From Halichondria panicea (taxonomy: Eukaryota; Porifera; Demospongiae; Suberitida; Halichondriidae): DNA of 64,000 nucleotides. Positions 32,672 through 47,600 of this stretch are shown here, one piece after another. The translations under genes were made by a program, and so were the position numbers. The notes below the pieces were generated by a model, which was not told where the DNA came from, made no database searches, and was given only the letters and a program-made list of their open reading frames with translations. The DNA lies in the NCBI RefSeq assembly GCF_963675165.1, contig NC_087381.1, positions 6,015,378-6,079,377 of the forward strand, in the 5' to 3' direction. Each line of letters starts with the position of its first letter. The first letter of the stretch is position 1.

Positions 32672-35600
32672 ATGACGGCCGACATGGCTACTACTGCTGG
32701 AGCTGGAGAGGATATAGCCTTGATCCCAGGCCTTTTGAAGGAGGCTGGAGAAGCAATGCCACTAGATGGTGAGTGTGGGGGCAAACTTATACTATAATTG
32801 ACTATTGCTACAATACTTTAGATATCTAGACTACTCTAAGAATAGTAATTCTAGGAACAGCCCTGTTGGGGCGCGTTTTACACCGCCAGAGCGCATTGCA
32901 TGGTAATTCGAACAATCCATTCATCCAGCACCCCCCTCTCTCAAATCCTGGCTACGCCCCTGCCAATAATTCATTTCTAGCTAGTAAGCTCTGTGTAGCT
33001 AGTACAGCTACACTACAGTGACACAGAGAAGCTACATGATCGGTCCAGCTGCACCAAGAATGCCTCCATGTCTCACAAACCTGTGTGGGCCTGGGAGAGT
33101 ACAGGTCTATTCTCAGTTTGATAATTAGCCCACGCTCTCAACAACAACCCCGCAATAGCCACACCCATTATTAGTTTCATTTCCGGCTGTTCCTGTTTAG
33201 TGTGCGTTCCTGTTTAGTGGCCCTACAAACGTCGGTAGCTTTCTAGGGTAGGTGGGGCTCATTGCTGACTCAGCACTTAACTTTTGTCAGGCACAAACTA
33301 TTCTAGCTCAGCTTTGCAAGCTTTACTGACTCTGCAATTGTTATTTTAACTATGGTTTTTGCAGTGACGATCCGGATGGATGGTTTACGTTTGTATAAAT
33401 TCGAATGTAGCTAGTGGACAATAAGTGTTATATACCCACTTGAATGAAAAGTATACTTGCTATTGGATACAACTAGCAAACAGTCTCAAAAACTGTTGAA
33501 AACAAACAAAAAGCTTGTGCGTATAGCTTGAAGCCAGTGCTAAGCTTCTAGCTCTACGCACTAACTTGTCAATGTCCAAGCAGTGATTCATTAGCTTCCC
33601 CAATAGAAATGATGGGCAAAAAGTACTCTACACCTGCTCAAGTTCCTTTTCCTTTATCAAAATTAGTGACTGGCCATGGTAAGTATACAGTTGGTTTACA
33701 GAACGTGTGTAATTAGTTAATTCAACCCAGGTCCCATAAATTATCACTCCAGTTTGGATGATCAAGTAGATCACCTGGGCGCATCGTTTCAATGGCTAAC
33801 GAATGAAGCATATCGAAGAATGAAGATATCTGATGTTAGTGTTGACGAGATCTATTTCGCTATATCAATTATACATATGAAATGTTTCGCTAAAAATTAT
33901 GTTAACGAATGCTTTGAGAAAGCCAATACGCTCGCAAAGATTTGGGGCAAACTAAATCATTTATGGGATTTCTTCAACTATGAGCTTTTCCAACAAGTGG
34001 TTCGAGTCATGTTCACTAAAGCAGACGATCCTTTGCTGAGCGAACTAGCCAAGTACGAGAGTGAGATGGAAATATTTTGTTCTAGAACAAAGTTTTGTGA
34101 CTTTGTTAACCATTGGCCATTTTCAATTGCAAAACCGAAGCAAAAAGCGATAAAAAAACTTAAAAAAATACTCGTTACAGTGGACCAAAAATGGGAAGAT
34201 TGCACTTTACATGATGCTAAAAGAATTTTTTCAGTAAGCTTTTCGCTACCTCAGGAATTTATGGTGTTGAAAGGTGCTTGTACCGGGATCCTCCCTCCAT
34301 CTGTGGCCAGCTCAATAAAGAAACTACAAGGTAATAGTTCTGTTCTCTTCCAGCTCCATAATTGGCACATACCTGAAAAACTCCTTACCATCAGCTCTTA
34401 TTTTTGGAAGTTTCAGTTGTACGAAAATTAATACGGTGTGTATTGTGTTTTTCAATAAAGTGCCGTATTTCTTTTCTTCTCAGTTTTGACAATGGAAACA
34501 CTAGAGAAAGAAAATAAAATCACTGACGAGCAGCTGGACACAAGAGTAGAAGAAACTGATCTACCTCAATTATCCTCATATTTCGACAACACTGACGACT
34601 ATGTTGAAATGCTGGGGCTCTCACCTGGACAGCAAACTTGTGTCATTGAAGAGAAGGCTAGAACAGCCATAAATCAGACACAAGCTGGAATAAAGTTGGC
34701 TCTGAAATACTGGCTGGACAGAGTTCTTGCAGAGGGCACGTTCAGAGCTCTGCTACTTATCCTAATCTCCCTGGACAAAGGAGACATTGCTATCAAGGTG
34801 GCACAGTACTTGTCAGCCAAAGGTGAGTGATTATCTGTACTAACATAGAGCTGAAAATGTGCTAGTGTCTGATAAACGGTAAGAACAGACAAAAAATCGA
34901 TCATCAGACACAACCTACCGTTTCTTCTGTAGGGGGATATGCTGAGAGTCGCATAGTAATTATGTAAGGACAATAATTAAACAATAAAACCCCCAAAGTT
35001 GGAGTTGCAAAACGCTTGTATGTCCATGCAGCAATTATTTCTGCTGAGTCACTCGCGTATCAATGATCAGACAGAAAATGAGGTCAAAGGTCAAATGTTA
35101 TTGGCACCTCACGCAACTGGGGTCAAAGGTCATTAGTGAGCGTGTGCGTGGATGCCAATGACATTTGACCTTTGACCCCATTTGTTGTCTGATCATTGAT
35201 ACACGAGTGACTCAGCAGAAATAATTGCTGCATGGACATACAAGCGTTTTGCAACTCCAACTTTGGGGGTTTTATTGTTTAGTTATTGTCCTTACATAGT
35301 TACTAATGTAGAGAATAAAATTATTGATGCTCAGAATTAAAATCAAGATTCTGTAAGTGTATAAGTAAACGCTCATCGCAGGCTAGTACTTTTTTATGCC
35401 TCGAGGACTAGCCGCACGAGGAATACGATAAAGCTGACTGTGTGTGTGCATGTGTGCGTGCGTATTCCAGCTGTTACTGCTCAACGGTTGCAATGCGACG
35501 AAAACTAACAGCTTCTATAGGCTTCTAGCCACGTTCTCTTGGATTTTGATTCGTGGATTAGCAAACTAAAGCTTCTTTCTCGAGTTAGGCTAGTTTGACA

Positions 35601-38600
35601 CACATTGAAGGCTGTTGCAGTCTCTTCAGAATCTGTCATAGCATCATCTGTTCGCACAAACTTTCTATTCAACACATGAGTTAGCCTTGCACTAAGCTAG
35701 CTATAGTAGCCTGATCTCTTTGGACACACCCTTTAATTATTCCTATAGATGCAATGCGCATGCGCACTCATCCCCACATGTTAGAGAATTCAGTGGCAGA
35801 TCAACTTACTGGGTATACTTCTTTTCTTGAGGTCCTGGTATACCGATAAGCAAATGATACCATATAGACTAGATAACAATAGATTGGTGTACACAAGTCT
35901 GGTAACAATAGATACATGTACACAAGTGTTTTCTTCTCAGTATTAATATTTAGATAGATACACACTTTCTGCTTGTTTATATACTATACTGCATGTCTGT
36001 GCTTAAAGGGAAGGTACCATGAAAAAATAAAGTTTTATTTTTTTGCCTTAAAATGTTCTTTGTGGGGTATAAAATAGTCCTGAGACAAAAAAATATTTTT
36101 CTGAAAATTAACTTTTCAGAGAAACAGGACTGTAGGAACACAATTTCTGGCTTAAAATTTTGCTTCCTGTTGTGGTCAAATGTGGGCGCGGTCAAACGTG
36201 ACGTCAGAGTAGGCATTTGTGCTGCATGTAAAATGTATTCTGTGTGTGTTGAGTGTGTTGCAGCTGGTTGCTCCTTTACATCTAGCAGTCATACAGTTCT
36301 CTCAGTTGAAATATGAGTGGGAAAAACAAGTCCTATGTACCAGAGCTCACTGAAAAGCAACAGAATCCTGTTTTTGTGTACAGTGAAAACTCACAGATAT
36401 GACCTCCCTTGCTGCTCAGTTTGGGATCCAAAAGAGGAAGAATCTGAGGTCTGGAGCCATTCTAACTGTTTTCTATAAGGCAGTTATTCAGAAATAAACT
36501 GCCATATCGTCCTGTAAAAAGAGAGGCCCTGAGATCAGAGTCATGGAATGGAGAGATAGCCCTATAGAGAAGTGCCCGGTCAGCCGCTGTATACGGAAAA
36601 GCGAGAACGGAGACAGGTTAATAGCTTCTGTTTTTGTTCAATCATGTATAATTATAATACCTCGCTGCAGTTGATACTTGATGCTTTACAAGAGACAACC
36701 TCTCTATACCGTGACTCCTGCATGTAGACCCGGCATGCAACTGAGACTCCTGATCAGACTACATAATTATGCATGCAGTACCTCTCTTCCTATTTTCATG
36801 TTGGAAACAACTTCAGCAAGGGTCTCATTGTCATGCAAAGACAAGTGAAACCAAAACTTGACGTGTTAATAATGTAAAGATTACCGATAGTAACTCAAAC
36901 CCCATCTAAATTATAAATTATAACTATACCAAGGATGTCGATATTTAGTGTGAAGTGCTTGGACTCATGCATGGTGACTCTCCCCCTGTTGTCAAATCCC
37001 ATACAACCTAATTTTGAGCCCAGCATCTTCTTCTCCTAAACGTTTGTCGCGACATTGACAAAAACATAACTTTTAAATTGTCTCAAGAGTAATACACGTA
37101 ATACAGGTTGAGTCAATAATCCTGCATGTGAAGAAGAAGGAAATTTGTTACGAATCGCAGCTATACTGCATGCACAGCTTGGTAGAACAACTCGTATAAT
37201 TATATGTCTTCCAAGCCAGCCCCAGCACAACCGACTAGTTAAGAAAGTTATACCTTTCACACTGATAAACTTACTGGTGTATACTTCATTCTCATCTGCC
37301 TCACCATATCTGTGTTTGTGGGCAGTGTACGCCATCTGTAGCACCCACATATCAAGGATCAAATCCATCACACTGATTCTCTATTGGTATAATACATTTC
37401 TACACAACGTACTACCGCATGCATTCACACCTGCATGACACACTCAATTGCATGACTGTATACTTATACATATAGACCTAGTCTATATACTAATTAGTCA
37501 ATTAACATTTCCTATCCTGCCTTCATTGTCACCATCATCATCACCACTCGAACTAGCATGGGAAGGCTTTCTCGCTCATACAGATATGGCTCCACAGCGC
37601 TTGTTTTATCTTCACTGCAGCTTTTTTCATGCTCAACAGATGAGAAGGAGTAGGAAAAACTCAACTGGCTTGAAAATCATAGCTAAAATCACATGTGTCT
37701 GTCAGTCAGACTCATGCAGCCACCAGTATGCATCAATTCAATGTTTACTAGTACCTACTCTGACGTCACGTTTGACCGCGCCCACATTTGACCTCAACAG
37801 GAAGTAAAATTTTAAGCCTTTCTTAACAATCCTGTTCCTCACAAACTTTAATTTAGAAAAAAATTTTTTTGCATCAAGGTTATTTTATATCTCACAAAGA
37901 ACATTTTAAGGCAAAAAAATAATTCTTTATTTTTTCATGGTACCTTCCCTAAAGGTTTGCTCCCATGCAGGGCCACTGTTTGGCTACAGGCAATTTAAGA
38001 CGATCAGTATACACTATTAACTGTGGACACCCCTTTCTTGTGAAACAATCAAAGCACACTGCAAATTATTTACTTGTTCTATAACACTCTGAGCGAAAGC
38101 AAAAACATGGCGAGAGGCATTAGCAAGCGCACGTTTGCAACACTCATTACTTAGGCAATCAACATAATGTGGAGGGTGCAAACTCTCAGGGTACAAACAG
38201 GACTGCTCTTATGACATGTACATAACTCACTGCGTTTGGGATGCTATAACCTTTGGGTTTTGTATAGCAAAAACTGCCTGTAATCTAAAGAGTACAATGC
38301 CACTAATATTATTTGTGAGTAGATATGGTGGAATATTTCTAAGAAATGGTGCTGATACCATTGTGTAGGTGAATGAAACATAATTATTCAAAAATGTTTC
38401 TAAAACGTTTTAGTGGGAAATCATTTAGGTGAAAACGGGGGGGTGATTGTAAAAAAATGTATGTAACTCTGTAAGTAAAGTCTTTTCTGGATAGGTTTGT
38501 TACCAAATGTTAGATAATTTTCATGTGTAAAAAATTAGACCTTAGCCAAGAAATTTACTTCAGTTCCCTTGCTATAATTATAACCGAAAAGGCACCTTTA

Positions 38601-41600
38601 AACACAGTACGAAGCAGCGTGTGTACTTGTACGCATACATGTTAAACCAAGAGCACATTACAGAAGGAGCGTCTAACTCTGCATGGGTTCGGAAATCGCA
38701 TCTTGTGTGTTTTCCTAAACGCTGCATTGCCTTATAAGAAAAGTGTTTTACAGACCGCTGTCAGCCTGTGAATATCATTGGATTTGAACGGATTTTGTAA
38801 GTAGTGCAGCAGCAGGAGAGCTATAATTATAGGTTGAGCCAGAAAGAACTAAAATGAATAGCTAGGTCTTTGATGGATGTTGGCCGGTATACATCATGCA
38901 TGAAAGAGACTGTCATTGGTGAGATATCCAATTACTTTGTAAAGAGAAAGTTTGCTAAGCTAGCTGTAGCTTTTCATTTTTATTGACATGCTTGGTAAAG
39001 CAGAGATTGAAAGAGAAGGGGATATAAAACTAGATCACGTGAGCTTAGTATGTGCTCAATGTAAAACAGAGTAAAAAGTTTAGGCACTCTGCGTTGCTAA
39101 AAATGGCGGTTTAAATAACAAAACAGGCCCATGGGAAGCTGGATGACTCACTAATTGACTAGCCGCAGATAGTTTTAAAATATATTTGGTGGCAATAAAA
39201 TCCAGAACGCCAGATTCCCTGGTTTATTGGCTGTACTATAGCCTTTGTGGGACTGCAGAAAGCAAGTTGGTTTTCATAAGATGGTTCAGTGATGGGTTTT
39301 ACTGTTAGCTATGTATTGGTGCCTTTCTCAAAGGCTAGGTCGCTCTGATGCTGAAAGCATAATCGATTTTTAGTGTACCATTTTGCAAAATTTTGCTCCA
39401 GGACAAGTAAAAGAGGTCAAAAAAGTTAAAATGATCAAACAAGCTGTCTCTTGGCTTTTAGCTGAGGAGCTATTCCACTTCCCAACAGTCCACTCTTGCA
39501 TGTGTATATAAAAGCTATTAGTAGCTTCATGTTATGTAGCTTTGGCATCTCCACCGAGGCATCAGCACACCTGCGGTGCTTTCATTTCATTTAATCAGGA
39601 GCACATTACAGAAGGAGCGTCTTACCTCGGGAATCGCATCTCATGCAAGTTTGCAAAGCATATAATAACCTTATGCAAAACCGCGAAGTGCATGGGTGAT
39701 AATCATCTGCGGGCGAATGCTATTTGAGCTGACGATGCACTTTTACCAGAGATTGAAGAGAGAGGGATATGAAACTTGATGACGTGTACATACAATCCGT
39801 GATGCCCGAAATGGGCGTGGTACGTTGTCTGTACTGCAAGTTCTATGTAAAATCATGTAAAACACTTTGGGGACTGTATCTCTAGACTTGCTGCTACATA
39901 TAGAACAAAGTTGATATGATGACCATTATTTTAATGATCGACCATGATTGTTGTTAAAAACGATCACTGCCAAAAGTTCAAGTCTAAAATAATAATTATT
40001 AATGGCTGCAAATCAGCAGAGCCTTGCAGCTCTCTTCTCATTCTTGCAGCTACCAATAGCTATAGTGTTCTAGTGTAGAGCTAACTACTAAGTAGAGTAG
40101 CAACACTCGGTATAGTATAAGGCAAGCTACGTGCTCTTCTGAAAAGGCTGCAATTGCATTCCAACTCGGTAAGTAAAACTAAGCATAACTCGAGAACGAA
40201 CTTTATGTTATGTAGCTTTGGCATCTCCACCGAGGCATCAGCACCTGCAGAATTAAATCCAAGTAAACATGACTATAGAAGCTTATAATATAGAAACTCT
40301 TGATTCATCCTTGAACAGCTTGCAAAAATGTTCATCATGATTGATATAATGTGTGTAAAAAAGCTATTAGTAGCTTTATGTTATGTAGCTTTGGCATCTC
40401 CACCGAGGCATCAGCACCCGCAGTGCTTTCATATTAAAGCTGGAATTGTTGTATGCTACCTTTGGCCAGGGTCTATATAGGGTATGTATTGTACATAATT
40501 ATAGGCTCATGCAATACATTGCATGTGCAATCGAATTCCCCTTATATTCTTTAGCTTGCTGTCAATTATTTGAGCTTGCTTGCTGGCAGAAATTAAATGT
40601 GTTTTCTTGTGTATGTAGGAGAAGCTGTTGTGGAAGTCACTAAAAAATCTAACGAGTTCAGCAGTTTTGGAATTAAAATTACCGTCCCGGAAAATTCGCT
40701 ACCTGAAGGTATCGATACGTGTGTCCTACACATATCCTTCGAGTTATCCACTAACTTTGAGATTCCCGCTAACTCAGAACTACTCAGTTCAATTTATCGT
40801 GTGAAGTGTGAGCCCAAAATGCAGTTCAAGAAGCCTGTCACCCTGGAAATGCAACACTGCATGAGCTTAAACTCTGACCATCAACAAAGGCTTGTCTTTG
40901 CTCGAGCAACAGATCAGAGTAAAAAGTTTGAGATCCTGGAGGGTGGTCACTTTCCTATTGGTGAACGCTATGGATCCATCCAGCTTACTAGTTTCAGTTG
41001 GTTTACAACTTTGTGTGAATTATTAGGCTATCCAACTGAGAAGATGTACAGTGCATTGCTCTTCAGAAATAACTTGCCCTGTGACGTAATTGACATGAAA
41101 TGTGTGGTATGTCAGGATCTAGACACTCATGTAAAGGTAGGTTTCCACAATCATAATTTGTGAGCCTATAATGAATTATACAATAATTATAATTATGCCT
41201 ATACCATGCAGTGTTACGTAACATAATCATTACAGGTAATTAGAGAGGCTTTAGAAAGAGATGGATTCACAAAAGAAATGGATCTAGATCAAATTCAATT
41301 TGAAAATACAGTAGAGATGAAGCTACATTCAGAGAATCCCGAGCTTTGGACTGTTACTAGAGTAACATCCACTGTGAGTTATAGTAGTATCAGTGGTAGT
41401 TTTTAAAACAAAAGCATAATTATAGTTACACTCTTGGGGAGGATCATATATAATGCAACAAAACAATGGACATGCATGCAGGTGTAACTATATTATCATG
41501 AACTTTCTATCTTGTATATATAGCTGTCCAGAGATTGTATTGAGGGATACTCAAGCGTGTTGGATTCTAATAGACGGCGTGGAGTTATTCCAGCCATCCA

Positions 41601-44600
41601 TTATAGATTTAACCTAAAGGAAAAAAATATTTCTGAATCAGTAAACTTTCTGCTGACAAAAACCGATTTAGAGAGCCAACACTTGATCCTACATATTTGC
41701 TGTAAGTATATATATAATTATAATGATCTTTCCTGAATTTTACTGTCCTGATACTTGCAACAAACCATGCATCCTTAACAACTTAGTTTCCTCAGTACCC
41801 CACACTCTGGGAAATAGTGACTCAGCTACACAGAGAGGTCAGTTTGTGTGTATAATTATAGTAGATGATTAATTATGTGCAGCTATATTTTTATATTTTT
41901 ATTTTCCTCAGTATGTCAGACTGCCGGGAAGAGTGACTTAACCACACAGAGAGGTTTGTATATAATTATAAGTGCATTGTCTACAATATACGTACATAGC
42001 TATAGCTACATTAATAATATTAAGCCAAATTAAGACAGTCATATAATATAATTATATATAGGTTATGAAGTGTCAACAAGCTATGATTGCGAATCCATTG
42101 TGAAGACCTCATCATCAGGTTTGATTGCTATAACATTGTATTGTTATAGATGTGTCAACGAAATAGCCCATGCATGCACAGCTTCAGCTAGTAATCGTAG
42201 ATTCAAGTACCTATATTATTCAAAGAGGTAAACTATATAGTTATGTATATACGTTAATTATATAGTAATTAGTATTCTAAACATGTTCACGTCACTGCAT
42301 GCTCATTGCCTCTTATGTATATAGCTAGTCGAATCCCTCTCCAAGATCTAATAAAGCGATACCGCCTGACTGACAAGCAACTCAACAGTGAAATCAAGAA
42401 ATCTGATACTCCCGTTATAGCCCACTATTTCGAAAATGTGCAACTTTATTCGAGTGCAATGGAACTAACTCTTGCTGAAGAAGCTGATGTGAAAGAATTG
42501 CGTCGTGTAGATGGCAATCAAACAGCCATGATGAAGTGCTTGCAAATCTGGAAAAAGCATGCTCCTTCTCAAGCAACTTACAGAGCTCTACTGGATATTG
42601 TACTGGGATTGGGGGAAGGTAACACAGCTCATCAAATCTGTCAGCAATTTACTCGACGTAAGTACATGTACATACGTTATTTCATATCAGGTGAATCCCC
42701 TGAGAAGCTACTCAAAATTTAACGCGTGCTTGAAATTACAAAAACAAATTACCTGAATGGTGTCAGGAGCACATAAGCTAGTACATGAATAGAGATGCAT
42801 ATGGAGTGTCTTATACTATATATGCAGTGTATTGCGGAAACAATAATCGTCCTAACTGTAATAATTTCCTTGTTTGTAATGTGCTAAGGCACTTGATCCG
42901 AATAATTATAATTAAGTATAGCAGAACTCAGCGGTTTGACATTATTATATATGGCAATGTTTTTACATAGCAAGATGATATAATTTCCGGGTATAGTAAC
43001 ACACTGCATCTCCTCATGTGCTCCTAATGATGTATGGTAGAAACTGGATTATTAGCATGCAGGCTGCATACAGTGTATCTTATATATAACTAGAGCACTG
43101 AAGTGCAAACCCTCAGCTGGTGACATGATACTAAAGAAAACGGAGGAATGGTATAATTATAATGCAGTGCATGTAGCATGCCTATATATGACTAGCACAG
43201 CACCTCAAACTAAACTAACAACGTACAACTACATGAGACATGCACTGTGAACTGGGATCACAGCAAAGAAGCCTGGAGTCTTAGACTAAGAGAAGTATGG
43301 CTCCTGCTAAGCTGGAGTATAGGATCCAGAGTCAGTCAACAACCATGCAGTCACAATTCTACTTTCTTGACCGTAGGCCTATTCAATTGTTCCTGGTACG
43401 GGATCACTTCAGTTGAAAATAGGTAATGAAGCCTATACGTAGTCAAGGCTTCATTACCTATTTGCAACTGAAGTGATCCCGTACCTTGACTCAAGGCCAT
43501 GTGCAAGTTTAGCTTTTGCTCGATTTTATTCGACAAAGGAGCTTTAACATCAAAGTCTGCCACAATTTAAAACAAGATACTGTTGTGTGAAGGCTATCCA
43601 TGCATGCTGTAAACGCAGTGCTGTGGCATCCAGGTGAGTAGAAAATCCCATCACAAACAAACAAACAAACAAACAAACAAACTAACAGACTACTATACCC
43701 GTGGCCGCCCACGCGCGCCTCGGGTAATTATGCCTCGGTGCACATGCATGCGCAAGCGAAGTATATTACAGTAGTACAGTGTGTTCGTGTGTGTGTCTGT
43801 GTAGACTGCATGCATGCATGCTACATCTGCTCAAGGTTCATTGAAGTACAACTAAGAGTTTCTATAGGCTTCTAAAGTCTATTTGCATTGAGTTCGACCC
43901 CGGAAGTTATGTGGTCAATTATGGCTTCATTTATGCTTTATGTGGTGGACAAGTATGCCTGGGACTTCTACATGGAAAATGCTAACTTTTAGCTGGTTGG
44001 AGCTTATCAGCTCTACAGCATATAGATAGAAGCGCTTTTTAACAAGGAATATGAAACTTTGAATTTCAGTAAAGTATGACAAAGTTATAACAACTTATGA
44101 AGGTCAAACTCAACACAAATAGACTTTAGTCATGTTTTCTTAGATTTAATTCGTGGATTTGCAAAATAATGCTTGGTTCTCGAATGAATACATTAATGTT
44201 CATTATAATAATAATTATGATGTGTGTATAAAAGCTACCGTATAGCAGGTAATTTTAGGGGGACAAAATATTCGTGGTTCAGCAATATTGAGACACTTCG
44301 TAGGTCATATTTTCGTGGTTGGAGCTTGCACTGCAGGTAAAGGTAGGCAAGGTCGTTTCATTCGTGGGTAAAACATTCGTGGTCAGACCTCCAACCACGA
44401 AAACCACGAATATTTTGCCCCACGAAAATTACACGCTATACGGTATTAGTAAAACCAGTAGGTTTTACATAGGATTGGCAGTGGGTTTGCCCGTTATTTT
44501 GACTCATGTTCAAATTGTTCTATCTCTGCAGGGAAAGGCCACATCAAGGAGCTGGCTAGACAGATAGTTTATTTAGCCTTTTCTCTCTTTGTATCTCTCA

Positions 44601-47600
44601 TTTCATAATCCATGAACATTTTAATGAATGAATATTGTCATTTTAAAAATTGCACTATTTCGACGTTTCACTGCTCTTTGTCTGACTGACTAAGTAAGTA
44701 AGTAAGTTTCTTGCCCAGCATTTGTTCCAAGTACAGCCATCTCCAGGACATTCTGCACAGGGTTTCCAAACGACTACAACCTGGATTACAAAGCGCTTCT
44801 TCAGATTTGCGATTGCTTCCACGAGGCAGATGACCTCTCAGTCTCTATTTCTCTTACCTAGACAATTCCGCCATCTTTAATGACTCAGCAATTGCGTTGT
44901 GGCCAAATAATAGATAGGCGTGGCTAAGAAACCGCGCCTAAAATCAGAGTCTGCTTTTCTTCACACTGTTCAGCTCTAGCTCCCTTTCTCTGACAGGCAT
45001 GCTATATGCACTGGCTAGATATCATGCTCTTAAAATGGCTGTCATTTAATACTGATTCACAAATTCAACATATCAAGCAATGATTACTCATTACTATTGA
45101 ATTATTAGTCCCGAGAAGATATCTGATTAGTCCTGTCTTCTCTTCTTGAACTTCTGTACTGCCTCTTGACGTTCCACTTATGCATGTCATGATACGTAAA
45201 CTGTACTGAAAAAGAAAGGGAATCCGACTAGAAAAACATTTGCAATGTGAAAAATTACTAGGATTGGCCAGGGGAACCACAAAAAAGCATGGACACAAGA
45301 AATCAGACGAGAGCATAACTCCAATCCGTTACAACGTCATGAACATGTACAATACATAGTATATAGACTGCATGCATGTGTTCCAGATCCATCTACCAGC
45401 TTCCATCCACCACATCATTCCATGCAGGTCACCAGTACGGTCCGTGCATGTTAGACTTAGACTCGCCAGCCAGCCCTTCCCATGTTGGACTGTGTGTACC
45501 TGTGCTAAACACTGCATGTATTAGGAACATCAAATCATCATGATTATATGCCTGCACATTCCAAAATGTAAATATATATAGGGATTGGTCATCACTCCAC
45601 CAGTAAAAATTGCGTGGTATATAATTATATTGGCCGGGAAAACTATCAGTACATGCATGTGATTGACGTTGTAACGGATTGGAGTTAATGCTCTCGTCTG
45701 ATTTCTTGTTTCCATGCTTTTTTGTGGTTCCCCTGGCCAATCCTAGCAATTTTTCACATTGCAAATGTTTTTCTAGTCGGATTATAATAAGTGCTGACAT
45801 CAGCGTTTTACATTCAAATTGCACAGGAAGCGACTCATCACCAAGTGCATGAGCAGATATTTTTCCATATCGCACACCCGGAAGTATTATTGATTGGAAT
45901 AAAACGTTTTTCAGTGAGAGAACAAGAAAAACAATAATTTACACACATGCACTCATGATCATGCCTTCTGCAAGCTCTTCTGGTGTTCTAGAGTTTTATT
46001 TCTTCGTCTTTTAGCCGTTTTTTTTAGTTTTCAACTGGGAGAATTAATTTTGTTGCTACGCATCCTTCTGGTTGACAAAGCAACCACATGTCGCGCATGC
46101 GCAGATTCAACCTGCATTTGGTTTCTAAGCATTATCCCATGCATACTCGTTTGTGCGTAGTAACTGTCACTCGTGCCTGCTCTCCAGTATCCATAATATA
46201 GGATAATATCATATTAGTATAGCTTTATGTTATGTTGCTTTGGTACCTCCACCGAGATATAAATTGACACCACCGAGGCATCAGCACCTGTGGTACTTGT
46301 ATTGTTGTGTTTTTAGCAAGGGCGTATGAAGAAAAGAAGACATGCAACTACAATCTATCGTATTAGAAATGGGCGGGGGGTTTATGTCTAAAAATAATAA
46401 AGAATTTATTGCACGTGCACTTTATATAATTATACTCTAGACTAGCCTTGTTTTTACTCTATTCCCTAGTGGGCGGTTGGGCTAAATATAGCATATCCTG
46501 CTGACTCATCAATAATACGACGCGCACAGTATACATTGTGAGTTGCATGCCCTCTTCTCTTCATACGCCCTTGTTATTAGGTATTGTTGTACGAATGTGC
46601 TGAGCGTTTTGTGTCAGTGTTGGTATCCATGGGACCATGCATGTCTATTGCCAATTCCTTTGAGATTGCACCAGATGAGCCATTTGTATATATAGCAGCT
46701 ACATTGTATTCATTATACAGTGAAACTCTCCTCCTCTGACAAGCCGTACCACAAAACGCTGTTTGAAGTTGCATATAGGCAAGGAAAGAACAAGTGGTAT
46801 AACATTGGCATCAGTCTGAATGTGTCTGTGTTTGATTTGGAATCCATTCGGAAAAACAATCCATCGGACGTTGGAGATTGTTTCCGTGCAATGTTGCTGA
46901 AGTGGTTTGAAAGCAGTCCTGACTGCTACCTTTACGATTTCCTGAAAGCTCTCAGATCAGAGCCTGTGGAACTTGAAAACCTCTGTCCAAAAGTCGAGGA
47001 AGCCATCTTAAATATTGCAAAATTAGGTAACTATAAACTGGTTATAGAGACAGTATTGACGTGACATCATTAATTTTGTTGGAGCATAACAACTTTTTAT
47101 TGAAGACAGAACTCTCCCATTCAATGCCTCATTAAGAAAATTCTAAGGCTATTGCGATTCTAACATAGACAGGCGTATAGACATTACGTCTATGCATGTT
47201 AGAATCGCAATAGCCTTATATATAGTAATTTGCTTGAGTATAGCGAGCCTCTCTATAACCTAACAGGTGTACATACCTCACGCATGCAGGGTCACCATTA
47301 TTTTGTGTGAGGCAAGTAATGTTACTAAACCACCTAGGGATGAAGTTAGATGTATAACGACCACTTTTAGTGTAATACCCAGCTAGCTATGCAGTTTTAA
47401 GGGTTCTGTTGTCAATGGCATCATTGTGCATTGTGGGGCAGAGATAAGATGATTAACTGCTCCAATGAATGTAAACACAGCAATAATTTGGTGTAAACTG
47501 TAGGGTAAATAAGACATTAAAACTATTCAATATACGTAACACTTCTTGTATATAGGCACAGCTTCTGAAGTGGGAGGAGTTGGTCTACAAGAGCTGATGG

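Larger units (their letters stand above)
42658..46720. other. Intron packed with repeats
   Basis: Contents: a 40-bp-arm hairpin (43395-43485), an (AAAC)n retroposon-like end (43655-43735), nested TA-target MITEs (43875-44126 and 44238-44443) and an inverted repeat (about 45215-45345 with 45665-45785). No additional exon is supported. Confidence 0.6.

Noticed and set aside
34674-34973. Minus-strand frame with MSLHNYYATLSISPYRR, also at 51673-51924
   Set aside because: Generated by the shared inverted-repeat element; no domain and no splice evidence.
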